Part shown: piece after piece, positions 27,601 through 35,159 of the stretch
Numbering within the stretch: position 1 is the stretch's first letter
Layout of the letters: each line of letters starts with the position of its first letter
NCBI RefSeq assembly: GCF_024868665.1
Contig: NC_079905.1
Span: forward strand, 5,562,531 to 5,626,530
Length of the DNA: 64,000 bases
Direction: 5' to 3'
Source: Triplophysa rosa
Taxonomy: Eukaryota; Chordata; Actinopteri; Cypriniformes; Nemacheilidae
Notes under the pieces: generated by a model
What the model was told of the DNA's origin: nothing
The model's input: only the letters and a program-made list of their open reading frames with translations
The model's database searches: none
Made by a program: the position numbers and the translations under genes

Positions 27601-30600
27601 TTTTTTAGGATTGTGAATGTGTTAGTTTAAGAAATGCAAACTGCAGATATAATTTGCTGCAGCATTTTAGCATAATTGTATTTAGCATCATTTGGATGTT
27701 AGGGGCCGTTATCACGGTCACAATTACTTGTATTAAATAATTTTTAATAAGTCAGCAACAAACAGCAAATATTGGAGTGTGGCATTAGACAATATAGAGA
27801 TATCTGACGGAATCAGCCCCAGATTTCATTTCTCACCTGGAAACACTGTCATGTTGGTTCTTTCATAACCAGGAGTCATGCAGACTATCTTCTCATCTGA
27901 TATGTTCCGAATCTGACACTCGTGACCTAAAGATAAGAAACCAAAAAATAAATAAGTTATATCAAATATTTTGGTCCTTTTCAATAAATATATTGGTCTA
28001 CACTGGTTGTTACTTTTCCATTAAATATTTTATCATCAGCATAATTTGAATTAATATTTTACTTGTAAAAATTTACTTGAAAGTCTTATTATTTGGCATG
28101 TCACTCTTTGTTTTAGCGTGCACTTGAGCTGGCCTGGAATGATGACCGGTTGACAGTGTCAGTTCATAATTTTACTTATTTGATTCCTAACCAAGATATA
28201 TAGTTCAGAACCGTCAATATTTCAATTAAATTTTGTCACAGTGTCCTAAATTTCAAACATAGTTTATTTCTAGGTTCAGGTTAGATTTTGAATCCTAGAT
28301 TTCCATTGTGGACTTTTGAACACTGGATAAACATTGACAGGTGACAGAACATCATGTTTACCTCCAACTAAAACCACAGCTGGCCGGTTGGTCTCATCAA
28401 AGTAGTGTCCTTGAATTGTGAGTAAAGTGCCTCCCAACATGCTGCCCTCAGACGGAGAAACTCCTGTCACCTCTGAAAGAGAGACACAGAAATCAACAAC
28501 AGGCAAAGATTTTCAGAAAAAAATAATTTTCCACAAAATTACATTTATTATTCATTTAAATAGATGTTGTTCCACACCTGCATATGTCTGGAACATGGCA
28601 AGCTTGTTTAATGCAGAAACAGTGAAAACCCTCTGGTCTGGTAGACTCCTAAAGAAAATGTGTTTTGTCATGACTTTTAACATCATTGATGAGATGCAGA
28701 AACCTCGTAAAAAAGTGTAAATTTGGTGTAAAGTAACATCAAACTTCTCTGACCTCCCATATTCACCACCCAGAATGTAACTGAGGTTGTGATGACCTGA
28801 GGACAAAGATAGCAACAGATTATTCAACAAACTGTAAATTACTTTATATTAAATATTTTAATTGAATAGTTTCTCACCAACATAAGTTCCTGTCATTTTG
28901 CAACTCATGTATCCCCAGTCACCCCTTTCATAGTCCAATTTCAGGCCATACCTGGAAATAAAAGGAACATTATGCCGTTTACATTAAACATTAGCATTTT
29001 CATTGCTACATTACATTTGCTTACTTTTCATCTGAATTAGGTTTTAGTAGTTCACAAGGCATGCCACCCATGTATGCCCTGAGAAAACAAATGAAAAAAG
29101 AGGATTCAGATAAACCTATTATCAAGAGATTTTGAGAATTAAACATTTAATATTAATTTCATTATAGTTAAATTCATTTATTTTTATTTATTGTGCATAA
29201 CATTTTTCCAGACCTCACAAATCTTGCACGACCATTGGAACTTCTGTCGATATTGTTTCCATACACATCAGTAATAATTCTTCCTCGCATTGTAACCACT
29301 GTCCCTATTGATAATATAAGAAAGTTATTATATCACTTCACTTTAAACTATAGAGGTCCAATAAAGGATGATAAAGTTATAACTAAAACAAACCACCTAA
29401 AACAAGAATCTTACCTGGAAGACCTGACAGTGGGCTAATACTCTCTTTGGTCGGTGTATAGTACATTCTACTCTGAAAAAGCATAGCATGTATTTGTATA
29501 TTGAAATGTTTTAGAATAATAGGAGTATTTTGGATAGTAATCATTTCACTGAAGTCTTTCTCATTTACCTGGAAACTGCAGATGCTATACCACCACCACC
29601 AGTAGCCATTACACATTTGACTTGGAGGAATAGGGACATCATCCACACTGACATGTATGTAATAGTCATCTTCTGGCAGAGGTCTGAATAAGATAATTCA
29701 TTGACTTGTTTGAGAAACATAATGACATTACACAGTTGAGCTTTTTCATAGAATTCAAATGTCTAATTTATGCATTATGCATTTCTAATTTATGCAAAGT
29801 TCTAATTTATGCATCAAAAAGGTGAGCACAAAGTAAATTGTACTGCTGGATTAAATACCACAATACAATGGAATTAAAGAATAACAATATACAGAATATA
29901 TAATTAATAGTGCGGGTTATGCTTGTTTAAAAACAGACTCAAAAACAGGCCAGAATAATCTATCACTTACTAATTATATGTAATTATTACTTACTAATTA
30001 TTATGTTTTTTTGGGGGGGGTAAAAACCTTTCTAAGGCTATTAGTGGACCACAGAGAACACCAGAGTAAATGTTGCTAGGTGAAACAAATTGTAAATTGC
30101 ATGTCTGTTCATAATAAATAAAAAGAAGAAATACCAGTCATTTGGCATATATTGCTTCCTGTATGAGCTTCGAACCCTGACCCCGGAATCGAGTTACAGT
30201 ACATACCGAACAGTGACTTTAGTGTACTGTTTTGTCTACCCATATTTACTAAAAAACATGAAAACAAATATATTTTGAACTGGGTAATTTCTTGCCTTGT
30301 ATTACACACAATCTGTTTGGAGTGACTGGAGACTGTTTCGATATCACAGGGAATAGATCTTGTCTGAGACACCAGTGTCACACTGTTGCCAAAGTTTGGG
30401 TCATCAGCATTTAAACTGAACTGACTGGCAAAACCTGAGGAAAAATAAAAAAAAGCTACAGTAGGGCCTATTAGAGAGTAAGAGTTTCATAAAGGAGGCA
30501 AAAAAATATATTACCGCTATTTTCAGCTAAATCAACGTCTGTAAAAATGCACTTTAAATATATTTGATCCAAAAATGACTTTCGTTGACAAAATATAAAC

Positions 30601-31821
30601 TGTTCATTTAGATTTTAGCACGTTGTTTTTTAATACCTTCACCCTCTATTGTCAGTCTCGTTCCTCCATTGACGCTGCCAACATAGGGGGTTGTCCTGTG
30701 TACCCACTGCGCACCTGCATGAAAGGTGATTTGAAAATGTCTCATTTGTAGATTGAAAACAGTATGCTGCTATGGGAATCTCTGGGGAATGCCAAAGTTA
30801 TCTGAGGGAACAAAAATATTCTTGGGGGAATGCAAAAGTTTTGCAAAGGAACGCAATGTTCTCGGGGAGAGAAAAAGCTTTCAAATATTTTCGCTCCCTT
30901 TCATATTTTAATTTTCATATTTTCCACCACATAGTGTATGTCCCTTTAGTGGCCCAAACACCACAACTCAAAATATGCCACTCTAATACATAAAATACAC
31001 ATTTTACAGTCACTGTTATGTATTAGACACTTCAATCAATGAAAATAATTATATAGCAGTAGTCATTGAAATAATATATTTACATACTATAAATGCATAT
31101 AGGGAATGTGCTTTTTTAGAACTAGTCTATTTGAATGAAATATTTTAAAGATTTTACATATTTATTGTGCGATTTAGTTTTATTATAGGCTACATTCGGT
31201 AGAGTAAATTAGTTCAATACATGCATTTAGGTCAAGTACAATTTATGAATACTGTATGTCAAATTTCAACCCGCAGAATAAAAAACAACTCGAGGAATCA
31301 GTTTAAAAGTAGTCCAATTCCACGGAAAACCGGCGTAGCAACCCTGGTCTGTATCATGTGTTATCTTGGTGCACTTGAGCATGCATGATTTTTCAGATAA
31401 AACTTTCTTTTTAATTAGCGTCTTGTGAAATTTGGACATATAGTGGATGATAATTTGGACAGTAGCCTATAGTGTTGGATAGTAGTATTTCGTTTTAGCG
31501 TGATAATCTGATAAAAAAATACTTAAGGTTTTTAGTAGTATACTAAAGTAGTTTAGTCACTTTAGTAGTGAAAAACAAGGGGACCCAAGTTCATTATTTT
31601 AGATCTTTTGGGAGGCCCCTTCATGCTTATGGGAGGCCTGGGACCTCCCCAGCTGAACACTGAAGCATTTAAACAGTCAGAGTGATAAGTTGTATGAATA
31701 GCTAGTAAGTTGGAGCCGATATGAATAAAGAAAAATAAAGAGAGCGCTTACCTGCGGAGCTCCACAGCAATATATAAACAGCAGCAAGCGTCACATGGAA
31801 CTGCTGGCACACATGCCTCAT
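1..31821 (-). CDS. pkhd1l1: pkhd1l1 copy A (fibrocystin-L), 5' three-fifths, 48 coding exons, runs off left edge
   Basis: Fibrocystin-L is a giant secreted or membrane-anchored ectodomain protein; in mammals it is found on immune cells and on the stereocilia coat of hair cells. Seen here: 48 coding exons (7,686 nt, 2,562 codons) from a signal-peptide exon at 31752 to a partial PbH1 exon at 1-414. Exon lengths and phases agree at every junction, no in-frame stop was found, and the protein follows human PKHD1L1 exon by exon. Domain order: signal peptide, IPT/TIG, PA14, linker, IPT/TIG series with a cupredoxin-like insert, G8, PbH1. Exon coordinates are in the block entries. The 3' remainder lies outside the window. 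Copy B at 34756-63427 is its tandem paralog. Zebrafish also has tandem pkhd1l1 duplicates, but which one matches A cannot be told from this sequence alone. Confidence 0.96.
847..2237 (-). CDS. pkhd1l1: Copy A exons for residues 2133-2378: first G8 domain
   Basis: Four exons: 2081-2237, 1688-1897, 1409-1538, 847-1088. G8 is an all-beta domain with eight conserved glycines, shared with CEMIP, TMEM2 and PKHD1. Seen: DVWSSPYTWGG, LLIQGGRLIFDEADIELQAE, LQGIPVPVTWTRL, WKAGDEIVIASTG and LTEPLTYTHLG. The donor of 1409-1538 is the GT inside AACAGGTACAG, conserved in both copies; it joins to HSQRENE in the next exon exactly as human does. The last exon reads into the hinge (LLTRNIVIRGS) before the beta-helix. 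Confidence 0.94.
2475..9244 (-). CDS. pkhd1l1: Copy A exons for residues 1491-2132: IPT/TIG series including the 976-nt exon
   Basis: Six exons: 9027-9244, 7666-8641, 4988-5236, 4657-4806, 4366-4540, 2475-2631. The 976-nt exon encodes about three IPT repeats in one piece (GSTTGYTRLFISGSGF, GNSTTVVVTGSGF, GSIAGGTPLLIEGNGF), without the introns that split repeats elsewhere. The following exons add GPVGTQ-type and GGAVVAIQGSGF repeats and RRGGTAGGTRLTITGSGF. The exon 4657-4806 looks identical to its copy B partner base for base. The intron 2632-4365 is 1.7 kb against 232 bp in copy B, because of an insertion. Confidence 0.94.
2760..4330. mobile_element. Copy A-specific 1.5 kb intronic insertion, unclassified
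   Basis: The copy A intron 2632-4365 is 1,734 bp; the copy B counterpart 50974-51205 is 232 bp, with matching sequence at both ends. The extra DNA holds AT-rich stretches, a GC-rich part at 3590-3900, and a minus-strand frame at 3213-3437 that looks somewhat coding-like (FCFPRSDAHNNAVVVTEQLL) but matches nothing I know. Exact ends and class not determined. Confidence 0.55.
4541..4656. other. Intron nearly identical between copies A and B
   Basis: This 116-bp intron differs from 51381-51496 at about four positions, and the neighbouring exon appears identical in both copies. Introns elsewhere between the copies differ strongly in length and content. Confidence 0.8.
5540..6560. other. Copy A-specific intron interior, about 1 kb, unclassified
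   Basis: The flanks match copy B (near 52865 and near 53250), but the interior does not. Base composition is more balanced than in neighbouring introns, with no simple repeats or terminal inverted repeats that I can see. The short open frame at 5920-6108 has no recognisable motif. Confidence 0.4.
7231..7513. mobile_element. Solo LTR-like element in copy A intron
   Basis: A 283-bp unit starts TGTGACGAGG, ends CTGTAACA and is flanked by CAGT at 7227-7230 and 7514-7517. That fits a retrotransposon LTR with a 4-bp target duplication. It is GC-rich at the left and has an ATTAAA-type polyadenylation motif (TTATTAAAG) near its end. Copy B has no such insertion at the same site (near 53615). Right after it, 7518-7567 repeats part of the LTR in inverted orientation. 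Confidence 0.65.
7518..7567. repeat. Inverted partial copy of the adjacent LTR
   Basis: The segment 'ggaaggaaggaggcgggaacc' and the following 'gataaccaaaact' are the reverse complement of the LTR part at about 7452-7490. Together they form a hairpin-prone pair separated by about 35 bases. Confidence 0.7.
9663..10180 (-). CDS. pkhd1l1: Copy A exons for residues 1369-1490: cupredoxin-like segment
   Basis: Two exons: 9986-10180 and 9663-9833. The segment reads as an eight-strand Greek-key pattern: VSVGDTVVWSWEAP, then FSVSSP, then FFSYRFTSPGVYYYTSGYID. That is the layout of blue-copper (cupredoxin) folds, but the Cys and His copper ligands are not there; the ligand loop carries Tyr instead. The fold assignment is inferred from pattern, and human PKHD1L1 has the same region. 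It sits between IPT repeats and the big IPT exon. A copper role looks unlikely; a structural spacer is more plausible. Confidence 0.8.
10741..11035. mobile_element. Fold-back MITE (AATAAGCCCCGCGAAGCAGT arms), copy A
   Basis: Inverted arms at about 10905-10950 and 10984-11029 (agcaataagccccgcgaagc versus gcttcgcggggcttattgct). The outer part (aaaacggtcagttctggtcc ... tgattggctgagc) belongs to the same family as 13690-13935. It lies in the intron between exons 9986-10180 and 11396-11500. Confidence 0.75.
11396..16474 (-). CDS. pkhd1l1: Copy A exons for residues 1011-1368: IPT/TIG repeats
   Basis: Eight exons: 16369-16474, 16180-16287, 15592-15756, 15253-15374, 14745-14877, 12184-12376, 11766-11908, 11396-11500. 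Each has an exact-length partner in copy B. IPT signatures include GVSPTEGSNGLATVLNITGSGF, split over two exons, and GSLYGGTTITIRGSGF at 11766-11908. Cys pairs such as ECSV and QPCNV fit the Cys-containing strands of IPT folds. For 12184-12376 the acceptor after GGTAAAG (not the CTCAG seven bases inside) keeps the frame. The intron 12377-14744 carries a hAT element, and 15757-16179 carries a fold-back element shared with copy B. Confidence 0.93.
12577..13350. mobile_element. Non-autonomous hAT element, 774 bp, in copy A intron
   Basis: Perfect 8-bp target duplication GTAATTAG at 12569-12576 and 13351-13358. The ends are inverted: TAGGGCTGTG at the left, CACAGCCCTA at the right. The interior is rich in 'gatacgat' and 'cgata' motifs and has no transposase frame. 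An 8-bp duplication is the mark of the hAT superfamily. It is absent from the matching intron of copy B (59792-60736). Confidence 0.9.
13690..13935. mobile_element. Related MITE in opposite orientation, copy A
   Basis: Contains the reverse complement of the 10741 element: 'aaaacggttattccatatgc' and the end 'ggaccaaaactgaccgtttt'. It is a more diverged copy of the same family, in the intron 12377-14744, after the hAT element. Confidence 0.7.
15856..16101. mobile_element. Fold-back MITE, copy A, right arm deleted
   Basis: The left end is GGTGCCCAATCCTGCTCCTGG, a common cyprinid palindromic element. The matching right arm seen in copy B (about 62940-63019) is missing. It sits in the same intron position as the copy B element, 99 bases beyond the exon 15592-15756. 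Confidence 0.8.
17088..21631 (-). CDS. pkhd1l1: Copy A exons for residues 543-1010: linker between PA14 and the main IPT series
   Basis: Ten exons: 21488-21631, 21239-21393, 21020-21127, 19381-19506, 19122-19249, 18830-18993, 18463-18626, 17767-17902, 17424-17578, 17088-17210. I know of no named domain here, but the segment is conserved in PKHD1L1: landmarks such as YFRDYEDG, FCGRWSLKNP, LCLAYKG and NGDCRGYTWDIHW fall where human has the same motifs. Borders were chosen by phase: at 19506 the acceptor after CAACCAG and at 18626 the one after CTCCACAG are the ones that keep the frame. The exon at 17424-17578 ends at a GC donor (GAG then GCAAGA); the nearby GT (in ACTGTTAG) would break the frame. 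Confidence 0.9.
20140..20910. mobile_element. Large fold-back DNA element, copy A
   Basis: Arms of about 200 bases: 20242-20470 contains 'gatgctcaagaagtcaacac' and 20691-20900 contains 'gtgttgacgtcttgagcatc'. Each arm also carries a 'caaaagatggatctcaacat' block in inverse orientation. It occupies the intron 19507-21019; the rest of that intron is AT-rich and unremarkable. Confidence 0.75.
21777..22592. mobile_element. Fold-back DNA element with about 140-bp arms, copy A
   Basis: Left arm 21777-21925 (gctttagattacagc ... ggggaataaaagggtaag) and right arm about 22462-22592 (cttaccccttttattcccc ... gctgtaatctaaagtg) are inverted copies. The centre is AT-rich and non-coding. It fills most of the intron 21632-22613. 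Confidence 0.8.
22614..25190 (-). CDS. pkhd1l1: Copy A exons for residues 332-542: PA14 domain
   Basis: Four exons: 24919-25190, 24751-24803, 22907-23078, 22614-22749. PA14 is a beta-barrel domain found in adhesins and glycosidases. The first exon shows the typical order GSRGFQMEMW, then VARLSGFIVPTETDNYYFLI and later YFSKTGVPKDK. The third has the conserved YYIEVVVQGFYYYYYYQAS-like strand, where human has a shorter YYIEILLQEY. The run of six tyrosines (codons seen as repeated 'aat' on the plus strand near 23034-23049) looks like a small trinucleotide expansion. The intron at 23079-24750 carries a fold-back transposon. Confidence 0.93.
24167..24724. mobile_element. Fold-back MITE with about 160-bp arms, copy A
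   Basis: Left end TTAAAGGAATTGTTCACTTTC, right end GAAAGTGAACAATTCCTTTAA. The arms match for about 160 bases around a short centre, between PA14 exons 24751-24803 and 22907-23078. The rest of that intron (23079-24166) has no feature I recognise. Confidence 0.85.
25509..25773. mobile_element. Palindromic MITE built of AAGAACC/GGTTCTT units, copy A
   Basis: About a dozen copies of 'aaagaacc' or 'ggttcttt' in both orientations, with the end 'ctttatttttaagagtgt' that is common in fish genomes. It abuts another MITE directly on its right. Confidence 0.8.
25775..26099. mobile_element. 'Atagttcaccc' fold-back MITE, copy A intron
   Basis: Left part 'cacccaaaaatgaaaattctg', right part 'cagaattttcatttttgggtg', ending CTATCCCTTTAA, with the 'caatggg' loop typical of this cyprinid family. 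It lies in the 2.6-kb intron 25191-27836. Confidence 0.85.
26586..26769. mobile_element. Palindromic 'cctggagggcc' MITE, copy A intron
   Basis: Left 'gtcctggagggccgtgtcctgc', right 'gcaggacagtggccctccagg', an inverted pair within 184 bases. The rest of this intron (26770-27836) is AT-rich DNA with no recognisable element. Confidence 0.8.
27837..30714 (-). CDS. pkhd1l1: Copy A exons for residues 24-331: N-terminal IPT/TIG repeats
   Basis: Eleven exons: 30637-30714, 30296-30434, 29569-29683, 29415-29472, 29214-29304, 29025-29078, 28878-28951, 28754-28796, 28578-28648, 28362-28472, 27837-27926. IPT/TIG domains are immunoglobulin-like folds seen in plexins, Met and fibrocystins. Their signature, G(S/T)xxGGTxLTIxGxxF, is clear in the first exon (GSVNGGTRLTIEGEGF) and again at 28362-28472 (GSMLGGTLLTIQGHYF); a variant (PLSGLPGTVVTMRGRI) spans 29415-29304. 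Order and phase match human PKHD1L1. The donor of the 30296-30434 exon is GC rather than GT (AAG then GCAAGA); with it the frame continues correctly into the next exon. A Trp-rich stretch (YWWWWYSIC) lies in 29569-29683. Confidence 0.93.
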
Positions 31822-31857
31822 CTTTTCTGATAGTCTCAGGCGCACCTCAAATGCCAC
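31752..31857 (-). CDS. pkhd1l1: Copy A exon 2: 36 nt of 5' UTR, start codon, signal peptide
   Basis: The start codon is at 31819-31821 in a favourable context (AAAAG before ATG). It encodes a basic/polar start, a hydrophobic core (LAAVYILLW) and a small-residue SSAGA segment, a typical secretory signal peptide with likely cleavage around residue 25. The coding part is 70 nt and leaves one base (G), which the next exon completes to Gly. This start was chosen because it is the only upstream in-frame ATG, has a signal peptide right after it, and lies just behind a TATA box and a 5' UTR exon. Confidence 0.85.
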
Positions 31858-32112
31858 CTGCAGTTATCACTTCTACACTAAGATACTTGTGTTCAAAAGA
31901 ATTTTTAGTGCCAGTTTAGAAAATACAGTAGGCTATTTTTATTATTTAAATTAACTAATAAACTGCTAAGCATATAGCCTGATGTAGCCTACATATTTAA
32001 TATTCATTATTATAAGAGATTAGCTGTAGCCTTTCACAAATGCAAGTCAAAGAGCATTTAGAAATTAATTGCAGTTCTTCAAATGCATGAATCATCATTG
32101 AGATCCACATAC

Positions 32113-32140
32113 CTGATAAACTCTCTCAGGAAACTCTCAC
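32113..32140 (-). other. pkhd1l1: Predicted non-coding exon 1 of copy A (5' UTR)
   Basis: The left border is a good donor (TATCAG then GTATGT). The right border is the start site guessed from the TATA box and may be off by several bases. No ATG lies in this exon or in the 36 untranslated bases of the next one. The following intron (31858-32112) ends with the acceptor CTGCAG. Confidence 0.5.
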
Positions 32141-32165
32141 ACTAACAATCCTAACAGAACTCCTT

Positions 32166-32173
32166 CTTATATA
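32166..32173 (-). promoter_or_regulatory. TATA box of copy A
   Basis: The minus strand reads TATATAAG, followed about 25-30 bases later by a short sequence that ends in a clean splice donor (CAG then GTATGT) at 32113. This fits a TATA-driven start near 32140 and a short non-coding first exon. The gene therefore appears to have its own promoter in the 2.1-2.4 kb gap after copy B. The start site is inferred from spacing only. Confidence 0.6.
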
Positions 32174-34504
32174 GTACCTGCCCTCAGGTTGGAAACAGGA
32201 CCAGTTTCTTTTCTTTTTTAATCTGTGTGTCAATCATTGTTGTCAATCTACCCAAATATACAGTATCTTTCCAGTTTCCATAAACACAAATCTTTCTAGT
32301 GTCCTACATGCAGTTATTGATCTTAAAAAAAACCCTGTTGGTGTCTCCTAATTTATTCAGTAATATTAAGTTATATTCTGTCTTATTTATATGATACTAC
32401 ATATAGAAATTTCACAAATGATTAGACAACATGTTTAAGACTACACACGTAAAACAGTGCGTCTCGGTCAGCTCTTAATATCAGCTTCATAATCATCCAT
32501 GGTCATTACATAACAGTGGTCTTATTTTTATTGGTGAAACCTGAAAGCCAAAGAAAGAAAATATACCCCGAAATAAACCCCTTCAGTGTGATGCAAGACC
32601 ATTCGCTTCACTTCGTCCTGACCACAATATTTGGGTCTATTCTGCAATAACAATCTGCTGCCTGTATGTTTTACGTAAAACCTACATAAAGTTCCCATCA
32701 AAAGTATTGTTTCAACATGTTGAAGATTAGCGGACAGGCTGTCGATTCATTAAATAACAAAAGAACTTTATTCAGTGTAGTGGATCTCTCCTCCATTGAC
32801 ATTCATTCTAACACAATGGCCTTTCTACTTCCTTTTTAGCTTGATGAGTGGCTTTGATACCTTATATCTCAGAAACATCTATGCTGCCTTCAAAAATCGA
32901 ACAGGAGTGTCGTTACCAATAGAGTTAGATGGAATTCATGACAGCAAAAAATGCTTTTGGGAAACACACCCCAGATAGATTTTTTTAAGGCAGATAGATG
33001 AATCCTTCACTGCTTTTGATGTCCCACAACCCTGTGCATGGATGTCCAAAGCAGGCATAAGTGTGTGTTAGAGAACATTGTGCTTGATACTTTTATCGTC
33101 TTCAAACCCAACTTTAAAAACTTTAGCCGACAAAGTTTAAATCCTGTCTGGCTAGCGCACTTCTGAAAATGTTTATGCATTGTGTTTGTATAGGCGGTTG
33201 CAGTCTTTTGTGGCTGTTTGTTGGATCAGTGTGAAACCCCTGTTGGCATTTTTTGGATCAATGTGAATGAGAATTGAATGTTGCCGTTTGTTGGATCAGT
33301 TAGACTTGAAAAATCCTGCTGAATATATTATCCGCCTGATAGGACAGTGAGGCAAAAGATATGGAGGCTGTTTTAAAGCCTCGATATCATACTCCATTAC
33401 AGAGGCAACAAGGGTCAAAATAAAATGTCATAACCTTATTTATTAAGGTTACACAGGTCAAAACAACGAATATTTTTTTTTATTTATGTGTTCGTTACTT
33501 TTTTGAGGTGATTCCAGTGAAAAATTTGGCAAGGCAAGTACAAAACTGAACCAGTGGCTCAACTGGGCCAGCAGAAAAAAATGTAACACTAGATTATTAG
33601 CAAATCACTTGATTTATACAGAAACGTGATTTGGACCACACTTTATAAACATTAATAACAACTAATAAAGGCACATGAAACAATAGATTGTGATGATATT
33701 CCACTATGTGACTGTTGTAGATTTAAACAAGTTCGCAAGTATACTTAAGTTTGCAGTATTGTTATGCTAGGGACACAAAAGACTACTGTGGAGTCAATGG
33801 TGACCCAAAATGGCTTAGTTGCAAAATATCTTCATTTGTGTTCAGCACAACAAAGAAATGTATACAGGTTTATAACAACTGGAGGGTGAGCAAACGATGA
33901 CAATATTTTGGGGGGAACTATTCCTTTAAGGATTATACTTTGAAATATGCATCTTTGTGATATCATTTTGTGAATGACCTTTTCCTGACTCTGCTGGTGT
34001 AGTGAGAATGGGACTTTACTGCCCTCTTGTGGCGGCTCATTATAACAGCACCTGACAGGGTTCCACAGTTTATCTTCACAGTGGTGATGTCTCTATTTAC
34101 AACTTTAAAAAACACAGTATTATTGTCAGGAATAACAAACAGCACAAGCATGCTAGACATTTTATTTGGGATAGAAGAAAGCATATAAATATGCAGTCAA
34201 ATGTAAAGTATCTTTTTCAATATTCAAGTTAAAACTTAGCCTAATAGTTGAAATTGGTTAAAACAGAAGTAATAGATGTTTGAGGGTGTCACAGTATACA
34301 AGTATTGCCAATTAACGTGACATTAAAAACCACAATTATCAATATTGTGTTCATTGTACACACAATTTTGATAATATTGTAAATAATTCAGCACATGTTT
34401 AAATGTAGAAGAATTATCACAAACTCTCTAAAAAGAGAAAACACAAAATAAGCTAAACTAAAGATGAATTTGTCTGATAGCATTATTTACTTATTTTAAA
34501 ACGT
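32174..34504. other. Intergenic gap between copy B and copy A
   Basis: About 2.3 kb with no gene I can support. It contains half of a fold-back MITE at 33826-33929 and AT-rich unique-looking DNA. A 73-codon minus-strand frame at 33963-34184 has no recognisable motif. Any regulatory sequence for copy A would be expected at 32.2-33 kb; apart from the TATA box I see none. Confidence 0.6.
33826..33929. mobile_element. Half of an 'atagttcaccc' MITE, intergenic
   Basis: Only the right arm is present (cttcatttgtgttcagca ... ggaactattcctttaa). Confidence 0.6.
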
Positions 34505-34510
34505 TTTATT
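34505..34510 (-). terminator. Candidate polyadenylation signal of copy B
   Basis: AATAAA on the minus strand, about 245 bases after the stop codon and the first such hexamer downstream. No transcript evidence; chosen on position alone. Confidence 0.4.
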
Positions 34511-34755
34511 ACATATCGCAATAAAATCATTATCATCATTTTTTATAACTGTGTAGTGAAAATCTGACGTGACAAGCCTAGTTTAATCATTAGAGGATGC
34601 TAGCAGACATAATACGGAGAGCTTAAAAATCACGATTTTTGAATGATACGCAGTGTACATGATTATAAGAAAACAGCAAGAAATGCATAATGTTTTTCAT
34701 TTTAGGGGTTAATCGAGAAGGCACATTGTATTTTCTACATTGGTTTGAGTTGTTC

Positions 34756-35159
34756 CTAGGTTTTTCTGAACAGGAGGAGTAGAGCAGTTAACAGCATGAG
34801 CTGACACACAGATGGTGAAAAGATAGATGAACTGGAGCCAGAGATGCTTGAAGGGCTTTTCGGCGTGCTGACTGACACAGGGCTAGAAGTTGTAACTGGA
34901 CGTTTCGCGGGAGTTGTAACTGGTTGTTCTGTGGGAGTCACAGCTGCATGTTCCGCAGGAGTTGTAACTGGATTTTTTGTGGGAGTGATAACTTGACGTT
35001 CTGCCGGAATCGTAGTTTGATTTTCCACGGGAGTTGTAACTGGATGTCTCGAGGGAGTCTTAACTGCCTGTTGTGTGGAAGATGAAACCGCTCTGACAGT
35101 AAAGGATCTAGACTGCGTATTCCATGTATTCAGAGTAAATGCTAACGTCAAGTTCACAC
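34756..35159 (-). CDS. pkhd1l1: Copy B last exon: octapeptide-repeat stalk, hydrophobic tail, stop
   Basis: The exon begins GVNLTLAFTLNTWNTQSRSFTVRA, the end of the conserved ectodomain. It then has about seven imperfect 8-residue repeats of the type TTPAEHAA / VTPTEQPV / TTPAKRPV (DNA unit 24 nt, about 34888-35073), then a Ser-rich stretch and the tail VCQLMLLTALLLLF followed by RKT and TAG at 34756-34758. The Thr/Pro repeats should be O-glycosylated, a mucin-like stalk. The tail is short for a transmembrane helix and could also be a GPI-anchor signal. Because three stops lie upstream, this exon may no longer be translated. Confidence 0.88.

Noticed and set aside
33963..34184. 73-codon minus-strand frame between the two genes
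   Set aside because: No recognisable motif, no splice or promoter context, and AT-rich surroundings; probably intergenic or UTR sequence.
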